Source: Clostridiales bacterium
GTDB lineage: Bacteria > Bacillota > Clostridia > TANB77 > CAG-508
Direction: 5' to 3'
Length of the DNA stretch: 64,000 nt
NCBI GenBank assembly: GCA_015056485.1
Contig: SVGD01000004.1
Location: 59,064-123,063 of the forward strand
The notes below the pieces were generated by a model. It was not told the origin of the DNA. It did no database searches and worked only from the letters and a program-made list of their open reading frames with translations. The position numbers and the translations under genes were made by a program. Below are positions 45,461 to 55,900 of this stretch, piece after piece; position 1 is the first letter of the stretch, and each line of letters starts with the position of its first letter.

Positions 45461-47461
45461 TTATTTGTTTTCTTTATATACCTTTAACTGATTTATTAAA
45501 TCCTGTGCTGTATATTTTTCATTATCCGTATATTTTATTGCTATTAATGCTTCATCTTCTACTTTTCTTCCTTTTGCGCCATTACTTCTATCATATTTAA
45601 ATTGTTTTACTGCAGTAATTAAATCAGTTGCATCAATTTTACCATCTCCATTACTATCTCCAGTAACTACAATAGTATATATATATTCTTTTGCATCTTT
45701 CATAAAAATAATTTTCATTCCAGTTTTCACTGTATCATTTTCATTAATTTTACTATCTGCTACATATATTTCTACTTTCTCTGCATTTGATTCAATATTA
45801 CTTAAAAATTTTGTTTTAGTCGTATTTATAGGAATATGTAAAATATATTTATCTTTAATCCCATATCCTTTTGTCTTTATATTAAGCTCTCCATCTTCTA
45901 CTTTAGATTCAACATTTTCAGTAAAACCTTTTATACATAAATTTCTTACTTGTTTTGTAGTTGCACTTGCATTACTATTTGTAGAAAATTCCTTATATAT
46001 GTCTCCCCAGTAACCTACATTTTTTGAATAAATATAACTTTCTCCTTCATTGATTTTTGCATTACTCCAAAAAGATTGTTGTCCTTCTTTACTACTCTCC
46101 TCAACACCTGTATATTCAACTCCATAATAAGTTACTCCATCATAGTTGTTTTTATATTTTACTGCTATTACAAATTTTTCTCCTGTTAAAATAACTTCAT
46201 TATTTAGTTTAATTGTATGATATCCTGCATCTAGAACTTCAGTTTCTGCAACTTTGATAAATTTATTAAGGTTAAGTTCACCATCAGTTTTATTGATGTA
46301 AATTTCATATGCTGAATCAACTAAGTTTGCCACTGAAACCTCTGTTAATTTTTCAGGAGTACTTGTTGTTCTTGTAAAGACATTTGCTCCGTAAATATCA
46401 GTTCCTTTTAATCCAAAAACCTCTCTAAGACCTAACTCGTCATGTTGATATAAATTATCGTACTCTTTCTCTTTTACATTGTAAACTCCATAAACTGAAC
46501 TTTCAATAAATGTATCCTCATAAGAAATGTAAAAAATTCCATCATTCGAAAAATTTTCTCCCCATGAATTTAATACAATATAAGCTCCATCACTTTGTGG
46601 TCTGTGATTTTTATTAAAATTTTCTTTACTATAATTATCATCCCATCCAATAATAGTAATTTGATGATCAGGATTTATTGTATTAATTCCCTCAAAATTA
46701 TAATCATAATCACAATAATATGCTTCTGAATTAAAGTAGTTTTTCTCATCGCTAAAGTATTCATCTCCTGCTGAATACATACATGATGTAACTGCTCCAT
46801 ATTCTTTTATATGTTTCTTAATTTCATTTCTTATTATCTCAACTTGCTGTTTACTATAGCGACCACCGTTATATTCAACCTCACCATTACTATTTTTACC
46901 CTTAATTACACTAGCTATTGCAATATAATCTCCTATGTGTGTATCTACAATATTTCCAACTGTTGTTTTTGGTCCATATCCTCCTGTATAAAAGCTTAAC
47001 GCTAACGCAGGATTTCCACCGCCATTAATTTGTCTATTAAATATTTTTGCAGAATCTGCTTCTGTTGCATTAATACTAAATTTATTATATTCAATATCTT
47101 TTTGGGTGTTTTTCCCAAGAGTAGTTTCTATAATGCTATTTGTACTATATATCCAACAAGTTTCACCTTCCTGTTTGTATATATTAATTTTTATATCGTC
47201 CTGTAAAGAATATTTACTTGGTAAGTTCGTAGCTTTTAGTTTGTTAAATAAAAATACATCATTTACACCATAAGTTAATGTTTCATCAAAATCTTTTTTT
47301 AGATACGTTATAAAATTACCATTATTTGATAAATCAATTCCATCTGTCTTAATGCATATGTCACTATAACTGGTTTTCGCATAATTAATAGAAACATTTA
47401 ATATCAAAACCAAAAAGACTAATATTGATATACTTATTTTTAGAATTTTATTTTTTTGCAT
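45461..47461 (-). CDS. Secreted papain-like (C1) cysteine protease with dockerin-like C-terminus
   Basis: This 666-residue protein has a signal peptide (1-28). The papain-family catalytic domain shows QEGETCWIYSTNSIIE (Cys102), NPDHQITIIGWDDNY (His266) and YIVLNSWGENF (Asn298). A lectin-like or beta-rich region follows (about 325-520) and a small pre-dockerin module (530-595). The end is GDSNGDGKIDATDL (about 598-611), a perfect calcium-binding dockerin/EF-hand loop. A second half-repeat, DNEKYTAQDLINQLKVYK, has a degenerate loop. It is likely exported and held at the surface by a cohesin partner. It has its own promoter, TTGACA/TATAAT at 47498-47525. Confidence 0.85.
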   Translation of the reverse strand: MQKNKILKISISILVFLVLILNVSINYAKTSYSDICIKTDGIDLSNNGNFITYLKKDFDETLTYGVNDVFLFNKLKATNLPSKYSLQDDIKINIYKQEGETCWIYSTNSIIETTLGKNTQKDIEYNKFSINATEADSAKIFNRQINGGGNPALALSFYTGGYGPKTTVGNIVDTHIGDYIAIASVIKGKNSNGEVEYNGGRYSKQQVEIIRNEIKKHIKEYGAVTSCMYSAGDEYFSDEKNYFNSEAYYCDYDYNFEGINTINPDHQITIIGWDDNYSKENFNKNHRPQSDGAYIVLNSWGENFSNDGIFYISYEDTFIESSVYGVYNVKEKEYDNLYQHDELGLREVFGLKGTDIYGANVFTRTTSTPEKLTEVSVANLVDSAYEIYINKTDGELNLNKFIKVAETEVLDAGYHTIKLNNEVILTGEKFVIAVKYKNNYDGVTYYGVEYTGVEESSKEGQQSFWSNAKINEGESYIYSKNVGYWGDIYKEFSTNSNASATTKQVRNLCIKGFTENVESKVEDGELNIKTKGYGIKDKYILHIPINTTKTKFLSNIESNAEKVEIYVADSKINENDTVKTGMKIIFMKDAKEYIYTIVVTGDSNGDGKIDATDLITAVKQFKYDRSNGAKGRKVEDEALIAIKYTDNEKYTAQDLINQLKVYKENK

Positions 47462-47497
47462 TTTTTCTCCCTCTTTACACTATTTTATCCTACTATA

Positions 47498-47525
47498 ATT
47501 ATATTTTTTTGTTTAATATTGTCAA
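47498..47525 (-). promoter_or_regulatory. Sigma-A promoter of the dockerin protease gene
   Basis: Minus strand TTGACA (47520-47525), 16-base spacer, TATAAT (47498-47503). Confidence 0.75.
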
Positions 47526-47726
47526 TGCATTTTTCTCTATATATGAACCTATTAATGCTATATTTTTACGGATATTCGGCCTTTATCATATATTATTTTT
47601 TCATTACATTTATATTACATTTTCATTTTGTAATACAACTGTAATATAATCTTAATATTTTTGAAATATATTTTTTTATTAAGATATTGTATAATATACA
47701 TATACAAAAGATTTAAGGAGTTACGG

Positions 47727-48845
47727 ATGAGCATTAATTCTGATTTAAAAAAGGCTGGAATCGACATTGTTCAACAATTAAATGAAAAAGATGTTTCTGC
47801 TATTGCTAGTAATATTGCTAGCAAACTTTGTCTTGCGTTTCCAGAACATAACCTTAAAAGAAATAATTTAATTTCCGCAATTTCTAATATAAATATGTAT
47901 ATTGCAAATATGCCTGAAGACTATTCACAGGCAAAATATTTTTATAAAAATAATTCCATATATTTTAAAAGATATTCCTCTCCAGAAGAAATGTCTAATA
48001 TAGCTGTACATGAATGTATTCACTTTATTCAAGAAATAACTGACGAGAATTATAATTTAGTAAGAATGGGATTATATAAAGTAAATTCTGGCTTAGCAAT
48101 AAATGAAGCTGCAGTTCAGTTGATGACAGCTGAGGCTAATACATGTGAAATTTGCGAAGAAAAATATTATGGTATTAATTTAAAAACAACCAGCCCTGAT
48201 TATTATCCTTTACAGTGTTCTTTACTCAACCAAATGGCATATTTTACAGGTACTTATCCTCTATACCATAGCACGTTAAACAGTAACGATATATTTGAAA
48301 ATACTTTTACAATAAAATCAGGTAAAAAAATATATGATAAAATTTCGAAATATTTAGATACATTATTATATTTAGAAAATGATTTAAATTACTATATACA
48401 CGATTTAAAGCATACAGATAATGTTAGACGTATGAAAACATTAAATAATATTATTACTCAAAGGAAAGAAGAAATACGTTCTACATTTTTCAAAGCTCAA
48501 AATTTAATTATAAAAAACTGTTTTGAAAATTCTTTTAAATCAATAAGAAATTTGGAAGAAATTAAAGAATTTCAACAAGATTTATATAAATTTAAAAATA
48601 TTATGGGATATACAGATAACTATACTTTTTATAATGATTTTTACTGTAATATAATGAATTCATTAGAAGATAAAAGAATTTATATTATCAAACACGGTGA
48701 AATTAACTTGTTTGATAAAGATTCAAAAGCTCTAGCTTTGATAAATACAACAAAAGATTCATACAGTTTTGCAAAGATACTTGTGATTAAATTAAAGAAA
48801 TTATTTAGAGTTAATGTAAATGGAGAAGATATAAATTATTTATAA
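47727..48845 (+). CDS. Putative zinc metallopeptidase-like protein (HExxH), unknown family
   Basis: This is a 372-residue protein without a signal peptide. Residues 95-99 read HECIH, followed by FIQE. INEAAVQ near 125-131 supplies a plausible third zinc ligand (Glu127), the HExxH...E gluzincin pattern. The C-terminal half is helical and Lys/Asn-rich, and I recognise no family. The ATG at 47727 follows AAGGAG. The in-frame ATG at 47661 has none and would add an odd hydrophobic leader. It is divergent from the dockerin protease gene, and a TATAAT lies about 35 bases upstream. Confidence 0.65.
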   Translation: MSINSDLKKAGIDIVQQLNEKDVSAIASNIASKLCLAFPEHNLKRNNLISAISNINMYIANMPEDYSQAKYFYKNNSIYFKRYSSPEEMSNIAVHECIHFIQEITDENYNLVRMGLYKVNSGLAINEAAVQLMTAEANTCEICEEKYYGINLKTTSPDYYPLQCSLLNQMAYFTGTYPLYHSTLNSNDIFENTFTIKSGKKIYDKISKYLDTLLYLENDLNYYIHDLKHTDNVRRMKTLNNIITQRKEEIRSTFFKAQNLIIKNCFENSFKSIRNLEEIKEFQQDLYKFKNIMGYTDNYTFYNDFYCNIMNSLEDKRIYIIKHGEINLFDKDSKALALINTTKDSYSFAKILVIKLKKLFRVNVNGEDINYL

Positions 48846-48854
48846 AAAAAATTT

Positions 48855-48935
48855 GTAGGGGCGGCTATTAGCCGTCCGTTTTTATATAATTTAATGTTTC
48901 ATGATTAAGGGTCGCCGCCCTCGTCGACCCCTACA
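48855..48935. repeat. Composite GTAG REP pair, cores D and C
   Basis: GTAGGGGCGGCTATTAGCCG and the inverted GGGTCGCCGCCCTCGTCGAC ending CCCCTACA, between the convergent HExxH and cohesin-like genes. Confidence 0.9.
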
Positions 48936-48955
48936 TGTTTGATTATAAATACTGC

Positions 48956-48989
48956 AAAAATCCTATAGGATTAACCTATAGGATTTTTT
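48956..48989. terminator. Terminator of the second cohesin-like gene
   Basis: Perfect hairpin AAAAATCCTATAGG / CCTATAGGATTTTT just past the stop on the minus strand. It is symmetrical and could also stop transcripts from the HExxH gene. Confidence 0.85.
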
Positions 48990-48991
48990 AT

Positions 48992-49888
48992 TTAGAACAT
49001 TTTATATTTTTTATAAGAAATTACTGCTACTGCAATTGCAAGCATTATTCCTGGTATTGTGATTATTTCTAATCCTGCTTTGTCAATAACTTTATTTGCT
49101 GTTGTACCATCTGTACCTCCTGTTGTTGAACCACCTGTTGAACTCCCTCCTGTTGTTGATGATTCTACAGTTATTTCAAAACTATCTTCTTTACCTTGAT
49201 AAACTGCTTTAACTGTATGTTTTCCTACTGTTAATTTTTGTCCATTTATTGAACTAACTTGTTTTCCATCCCAGAACCATGTACATTCACTTGTAATATC
49301 TTTTGTTGTTCCATCACTAAATTTTGCTGTAACTTTCATTCCTGAAATATCTAAATTAATTCCTGCTTTTATTGTAGTTACTGATGGTGGTGTTATTACT
49401 ATTTCAGTTAATGTTACTTCTGCTTGTCCAGATGAACTTAAACTTATTGTTTTTGATATACTTGACATATCCCTTGTTGTTTTATCTAAGTCTGTTAGTT
49501 CAATTCCTGATAATTTAATTGTTGCACTTTCAGCAGATACTCCTTCTTTTATTTGAACGTCTAATGCTATTGTTTTAGTTCCTGATTTTATAGCGTCGTC
49601 AAATGCTCCCACTAACGTACCATCCATGATAAAGAAATCATTAGATGATGATGAAGCTACATTTATTGTTAAAATATCACTTGGGTATTCTAATTCTGCA
49701 ACGAAACCATCTATTCCTGAACCTGCCGAAGTTACATTTATGTTCACGTTGAAAGTAATTTTGTCGCCAATTTTTGCTTCTGTAGGGCAACTTCCTGTTA
49801 CACTTGCTTCTATAGCTGCATTAGACTGTACTCCTATTAGTATTAAAATACACATCACTATACAGCTTACTATTGTTTTAATTTTCAT
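48992..49888 (-). CDS. Surface protein with cohesin-like and Big_3-like domains and a C-terminal anchor (2)
   Basis: This 298-residue protein has a signal peptide (1-25). A cohesin-like beta-sandwich spans about 26-150: AKIGDKITFNVNINV, IDGFVAELEYPSDILTI, then TIALDVQIKEGV. A bacterial Ig-like domain of the Big_3 type (about 160-242) contains ISGMKVTAKFSDGTTKDIT. A Gly/Ser/Thr linker and a membrane helix with a basic tail (VISYKKYKMF) follow. The segment before the helix, DKAGLEIITIPG, resembles DAGVEDLIP of the 29474 protein. The gene lies 38 bases after the giant dockerin-tailed gene with no terminator between, so the pair is probably one transcript. Confidence 0.75.
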   Translation of the reverse strand: MKIKTIVSCIVMCILILIGVQSNAAIEASVTGSCPTEAKIGDKITFNVNINVTSAGSGIDGFVAELEYPSDILTINVASSSSNDFFIMDGTLVGAFDDAIKSGTKTIALDVQIKEGVSAESATIKLSGIELTDLDKTTRDMSSISKTISLSSSGQAEVTLTEIVITPPSVTTIKAGINLDISGMKVTAKFSDGTTKDITSECTWFWDGKQVSSINGQKLTVGKHTVKAVYQGKEDSFEITVESSTTGGSSTGGSTTGGTDGTTANKVIDKAGLEIITIPGIMLAIAVAVISYKKYKMF

Positions 49889-49926
49889 TTTGTTTCCTCC
49901 TTATAATTTAAACTTTAAGTTTTTAG

Positions 49927-52900
49927 CTATTTGTTTTTCCATTCCTTATACATTTTTACTTCGTTTATTAAATCTGAAGCTGTATATTCTTCCTTATCTG
50001 TAAATTTAACTGCTAATAATTTAGCTCCTTCTAGTTTTGTACCTCTTGTTCCATTTGATCTTGTGTGTTTAAATTGTTTTACTGTGTCTATTAAGTCATT
50101 AGCTGTAACTAATCCGTCTCCTGTACAATCTCCTGTTACTACTACAATATATGTAATAGTTTCTGTTTCATTTTTTACTGTTATTCTAGTATTATCTGTT
50201 GATGCATATTTTGTATAATCACTGATTTCTTCTTTATCAGCATTTTCTACTATAGCTGTATAACCTTCTGCTAATTTATCTAGTATAGATTGTATTGTAA
50301 CTTTTGGTTTTATTCCTATTAAGTAATTTACTTTATCAATTGTTTTCATTCCAAATTCTGCATCATCTGTAAATCCTTTAGCCTGTTGTACAACTGTAAT
50401 TGTACAAGTTGCTGTAAAGTTTCCATCTTCTGTTGTTACTGTAATTACTGATGTTCCTTCTGCTATTGCTGTTACATTTCCTGCCACATCTACTGTTGCA
50501 ACATTTTCATTACTTGATTTCCATATTAATGTTCTATTTGCTGCATCTTCTGGTTCAACTGTAGCAATTATTTGAGATGTTTTTCCTATTGATAAAGTCA
50601 TTTCATTTGCACTTAATTTCACTCCTGTAACTTTTCCTGTTCCAGTTGTTACTGTGACATTACATGTTGCTGTAAAGTTTCCATCTTCTGTTGTTACTGT
50701 GATTACTGCTGTTCCATCTCCTACTCCAGTTACTTTAGCAGAACCATCTTCTGTTTCTTCTACCTTAGCAACATCTTCATTATCTGATGACCATGTAAGT
50801 TTTTTATTTGTTGCATTTTCTGGATTAACTGTTGCACTTAATATTATATCAGAATTTTTCATTATGTCAACAGACTCTTTGTCTAAAGTTACACTTTCTA
50901 CTGCTATGAATTCAGTAATTGTTACTTCACATGTAGCTGTTATTTCACCATCTAATGAACTTGCTGTAATTATTGCTGTTCCTACTCCAACTGCAGTTAC
51001 TTTACCATTAGCATTTACTGTTACAACGTTTTCATCACTTGATGTCCAAATTATTTCTTTATCAGTTGCATTATCTGGTGTTACTGTTGCATTAATTTGT
51101 GTACTATCTCCTGTATATAACTCTAATGTTGTAATATCTAATTCTATTTTTTCTACTGGTATTGCTTCAGTTACTACCACATTACATGTTGCTGTAAATC
51201 CACCTTCTTCTGATGTAGCTGTAATTGTTGTTTCTCCCGGCATAATAGCTGTTAATTTTCCATTTTCATCAATTGTTACAATTGTTTCATCGCTTGATTC
51301 AAATGTTACATCTTGATTTATAGCATTACTTGGTGTGAATATTACTTTTAATGTTTCGCTTTTTCCTTCTACTATTTCTAATGATGTTTTTTCAAATGCT
51401 ATACTTTCTAATGTTACATTTGATTCTTCAACATACACTTTACATGTTGCTGATTTTCCACCATTAATTGTTGTTACTGTAATTGTTGCTTCTCCTGCTG
51501 CAACTGCAGTAACCGAACCATTTACTACTGTTGCTATTTTTTCATTTGATGATGCCCAAACTACAGATTGTAGTGTACTTGCTAATTCTTCTGGTTTTAC
51601 TGTTTCATTTAATTGTGCTGTTTGTCCTTTTACTAATCTTAATACTGGTTTGTCTAATTCGATTCCTGTTACTTCTGTAGAATCAATCTCTTTAACTTTA
51701 ATTGTTAATGATGCTGTTTTTCCGCCATCTGCTGTTACAGTTATAATTGCTTCTCCAACGCCTACTGCTTTTACTGTACCATTTTCATCTACTGTGATAA
51801 CAGATGTATTACTTGAGCTCCATTTAGCATCTTTAACAGTTGCATTATCTGGTGCAATTGTTATTAAATTAGCTAATTCTGCTTTACCTCCTAAAATCAA
51901 CTCTTTAGGAGCTTCTTCTTTAAATGTCACTGAATCAACTTTTATTTTTTCATTTACAATTACTTGACATGATGAGCTAACTTTTGCATCTTTTATAGAT
52001 GTTGCTGTAATTGTAGCTGTTCCTTTTGAAATACCTTTCATAACTCCTTTTGAATCAACTGTTACAATTGATTTATTACTTGATTCCCATTTAATTGATT
52101 CTGGTAATGTATCTGATGGAACAATTGTTGCAAATAATTCTTTTTTACCATCAACATTAACTGTTGCTGTTTCATTTAATATTATAGATGTTGCAAATTT
52201 AACTTTTGTTACAACTTTTAATTCGTTTTCTGCAATATCTTTAACTGTAACTTCGCTTAAATCTTCTGTAACTTCTTTAACTAATGTGTCATTTTCCTTA
52301 TTTGTTTTTGTTAATGTCCATCCTTCTAATGCACTTAATTCTTCATTAGCTATAATAATTACTTTGATTCCATTTTCTGTTTGTTCATATTTAACTTCAG
52401 CTTGTGGTGCTGTATTATCTACAACTAAGCCTTCTTTTGTGTATTCTGTTTCTGTTGAATTACTTGATGTATCTTTAAAAATACCTTCTGGTAAAACTAA
52501 TTTAATTTCTCCTTCTTTACTTCCTGCTGTTACTGTTGCAACAAAACTTGTTTTTCCTATTTGTTCTATTGTTACTGTACTTCCTTCACTTCCTTCACCT
52601 TCTAATGTAGCTAATTTTCCTTGTACATTTGTAACTGCTTCTGAAGTAATAATTTTGAATGTAGCTTTATTTCCTGTTTTGATACCTGCTGGTGTTGGAG
52701 CTTCAATTTTAACTGTTGGAGCTTTATTGTCTATAATTCCTGAAACTTTTACTACTCCATTATATTTTGCAATATTTCCAGCTATATCTTTTACATATAT
52801 GTAGAAATCACCATTTGATTCAACTGTATCTGTTAAAGTTGTTGAACTTGCTGTTATCCAATCTTCTGTTATTAATTCTACATTTTCACTTGCACTTATT

Positions 52901-55900
52901 ACAAATTGACTTTCTTTGTTTTCTGTTGTAATTACAATTGTTGCTGATTCTTTATCATCACTTGGAATTGCTTCACTAACACTTGTTATTACTGGTGCTG
53001 TATTATCAATTGTTAATCCAGCTTTTTCTGTTAATGCTGATACATTTCCAGCTTCATCTATAAATGCACCTTCAGCAATTGTTAATGTCGCTTCTCCGTC
53101 ACCTGTTGCATTGCTTACTTTTACTTTCCAAGTTTTTCCGTCTTCTGATATTTTAGAAATATCTACCGGTTGTATTAGGCCTGGTTCCCATTCAGTTGGA
53201 TCGTCTGCAGAATATTCTATCGTTAACGAAGCTTCAAACATATCATCCATTGCTAACTCAACTTTTTCTGATGTTGTAATTGTATATACTGCTGTTCCTT
53301 CTTTATTTATAATTGCTGGTTCTGGTCCATCAATTTTAACTGTTGGAGCAATATTATCAAAGCTTAATCCTGATATTTCTTGTTTATCTGAGCTATTTCC
53401 TGCTTCATCTGTAAACAATCCTTGAGGTAAATTTAATTTAACCGGTCCATTTCCAACTCCACCTTTTACAGTGATTGTCCATGTTTTACCATCAACTTCT
53501 GGAGCTTTTACTTCAACTACTGTTCCTTTTATTCCATCACCAGTTAATGTAATTTCTTTGGCTTTATCTTCTACTAATCTTAATGCTTCTGATGTTTTGA
53601 ATGTATATACTGCAGTTCCTTCACTATTTACTGTTGTTTTGTCTAATGTTGGAGTTGGTAATTCTGGATTTGTATTATCAACTCTTACTTCTGACCATTT
53701 ATAATCTTGAGCTAGAACATTTCCTGCAGCATCTTTAAACATTTCTTTTGGAACAATTAATACTACTTGGCTGTTTGCTGTTCCACCTGTCAAAGTAATT
53801 GTCCATAATTTTCCACTTCCTGTCATTTCTCCTAATGTTCCTAATTTATCGTCTTTTTCAAATTTATCATTTGTTATACTTGCTTTAACATCCTTATTTA
53901 ACACAACATCTTCACTTGCTGTTATTGTATATGTTACTTTTCCATTTTCTTTTACAGAAGGTGCAGATACCGAAACTGTTAATGTTGGTGCTGTATTATC
54001 AAATTTGTATTCTCCTGAAACTTTAAAGCCTTCTTTATTTTCATTTCCTTGAACATCTTTTAATGTAGCTATTTTAACTTTTATAAAATAATTTCCTGTT
54101 AAATTGCTTCCATCTGCTTTGAAAGATGCAACTTTATCTCCTGCTTTATATGTTAATTTAGCTGTTATATATTCTGTTGGCTCCTCTTCAGCTGTTGATA
54201 CAAATGCATATCCAATATTCGCTCCTGCTGCTAAACCTTTAAATGAATCTTTTAATTTTATTTCAACTTTATTTCCGTCTCTTTTACCAAACTCAACTGT
54301 TGGAGCTATAGCATCAACTTGAATTTTATTTTCTATATAAGGTGTATTGCTTATATTTCCATATGCATCTTTAGCATGTATATAATAAGTTGCATTATTT
54401 TCATAAACATATGTAAATTCGTCTTCAGGTTTTTTGTCTTCTATAACTATCCATTCTGTTGTTTCATCTGCTTTTTCTTTTGTATCTATTGCATATCCAG
54501 CAAGACCTATTCCTGTATCTTTTAATAGATATTTTATTGTTTCAGAATATACTTGCCCGTTATAAATATTAATATCACTATTAACTACATATGTTAAAGG
54601 TTGAACTACTGGTGCTGTACTATCAACCATTTTTCCATCTAATTCAATCATTGTTGGTTCTGATATCCATCCAGCTTTATCCTTTACTGATATGTACCAT
54701 TTTCCGTTATTATCTATTGTATCATCAACTGTTGCCTTTGCACCACTTAAATTTTTCCATCCAGTAGTTACATTTTCAACATTATCAGACATTGATATAA
54801 TATAACTATCTAATCCACTTCCACCTTCATCTGAAAAGCTTATTTTTATTTTAGCTACCTTTCCACCTTCAATACCTTCAACTTTTACTGTCGGTTTAAT
54901 TGTATCAACTTCTTGTATAAGAACTTGATATTGAGCTATATTTCCCATTTTATCCATTATATAAACATATATTGTTCCATTTTCTTTTACATCTGCTGTT
55001 ATAATATCAGCTTCTATAAATTTCCATTCTGCTTCTGTTATAGCTGATGCATCAGCTTTTGTTGTTACTACATATTTATATGCTCCACTTGCATCATCTT
55101 TTATATTTGATAATGTAATGCACATATAATATTTTCCACTAGGTCTTTCTTTTCCTATAGTTGCTGTTGGAGGCATTGTATCTACAATTATATTTGCACT
55201 AGGATTTTTTTGCTTATAATCATTTATTGCAGGATTTGTACCATCATAGCAAATTGTTGCTGTACAATTTTTAAAAGCATCTGTTCCTATACTTTCTATT
55301 GGAGTACCCTTTGGTATTATAATAGTTTTCATTCCTGTACAATTATAAAAAGCTTTTTCTCCAATTGTTTTTAATGATGTTGGTAAAACTAATTCTTTTA
55401 AAGCTATACATCCAGAAAACGCCTCTTTTTGAATTTCAGTTACTGAATTTGGTATTGTAACTGCTGTTAATTTTGTATTTCCTTTAAAAGCTCCTTCTCC
55501 AATTACTCTTACTGGTAATCCATATATTTTATTTAAGAGGTTAATTTGTGTAATGTTTCCTTTGTTATCTTTAAAGCTATTTAATGTTGCAAATCCATTT
55601 TCACCTTCAGTTAATGTATATACAATATATGCTGGTGTTTGTGCATTTATTGGATTATCTTTTGTTGAATATACTATTAAATTTTTATTACATGCTTTAC
55701 TTGTAGAATCAAATATAGTTGTACCAACTGTTTTTAATCCTTCTGGAACTACTGCAACAATTAGATTAGAACATCCTATAAATGCATTATTTCCTATACT
55801 TGTAACTGTTTTAGGTAATTCTATGCTTTTTATAGCTGTTCCATAAAACGTACTTTCTCCTATAGCTGTTAATTTGTTTGGCATATTAATATTTTCTAAT

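Noticed and set aside
50654..53704. Long Thr/Val/Ser-rich plus-strand frames across the giant surface gene
   Set aside because: Antisense shadows of Big_2 and Ig repeats. No start signals, and the minus-strand domains are clear.
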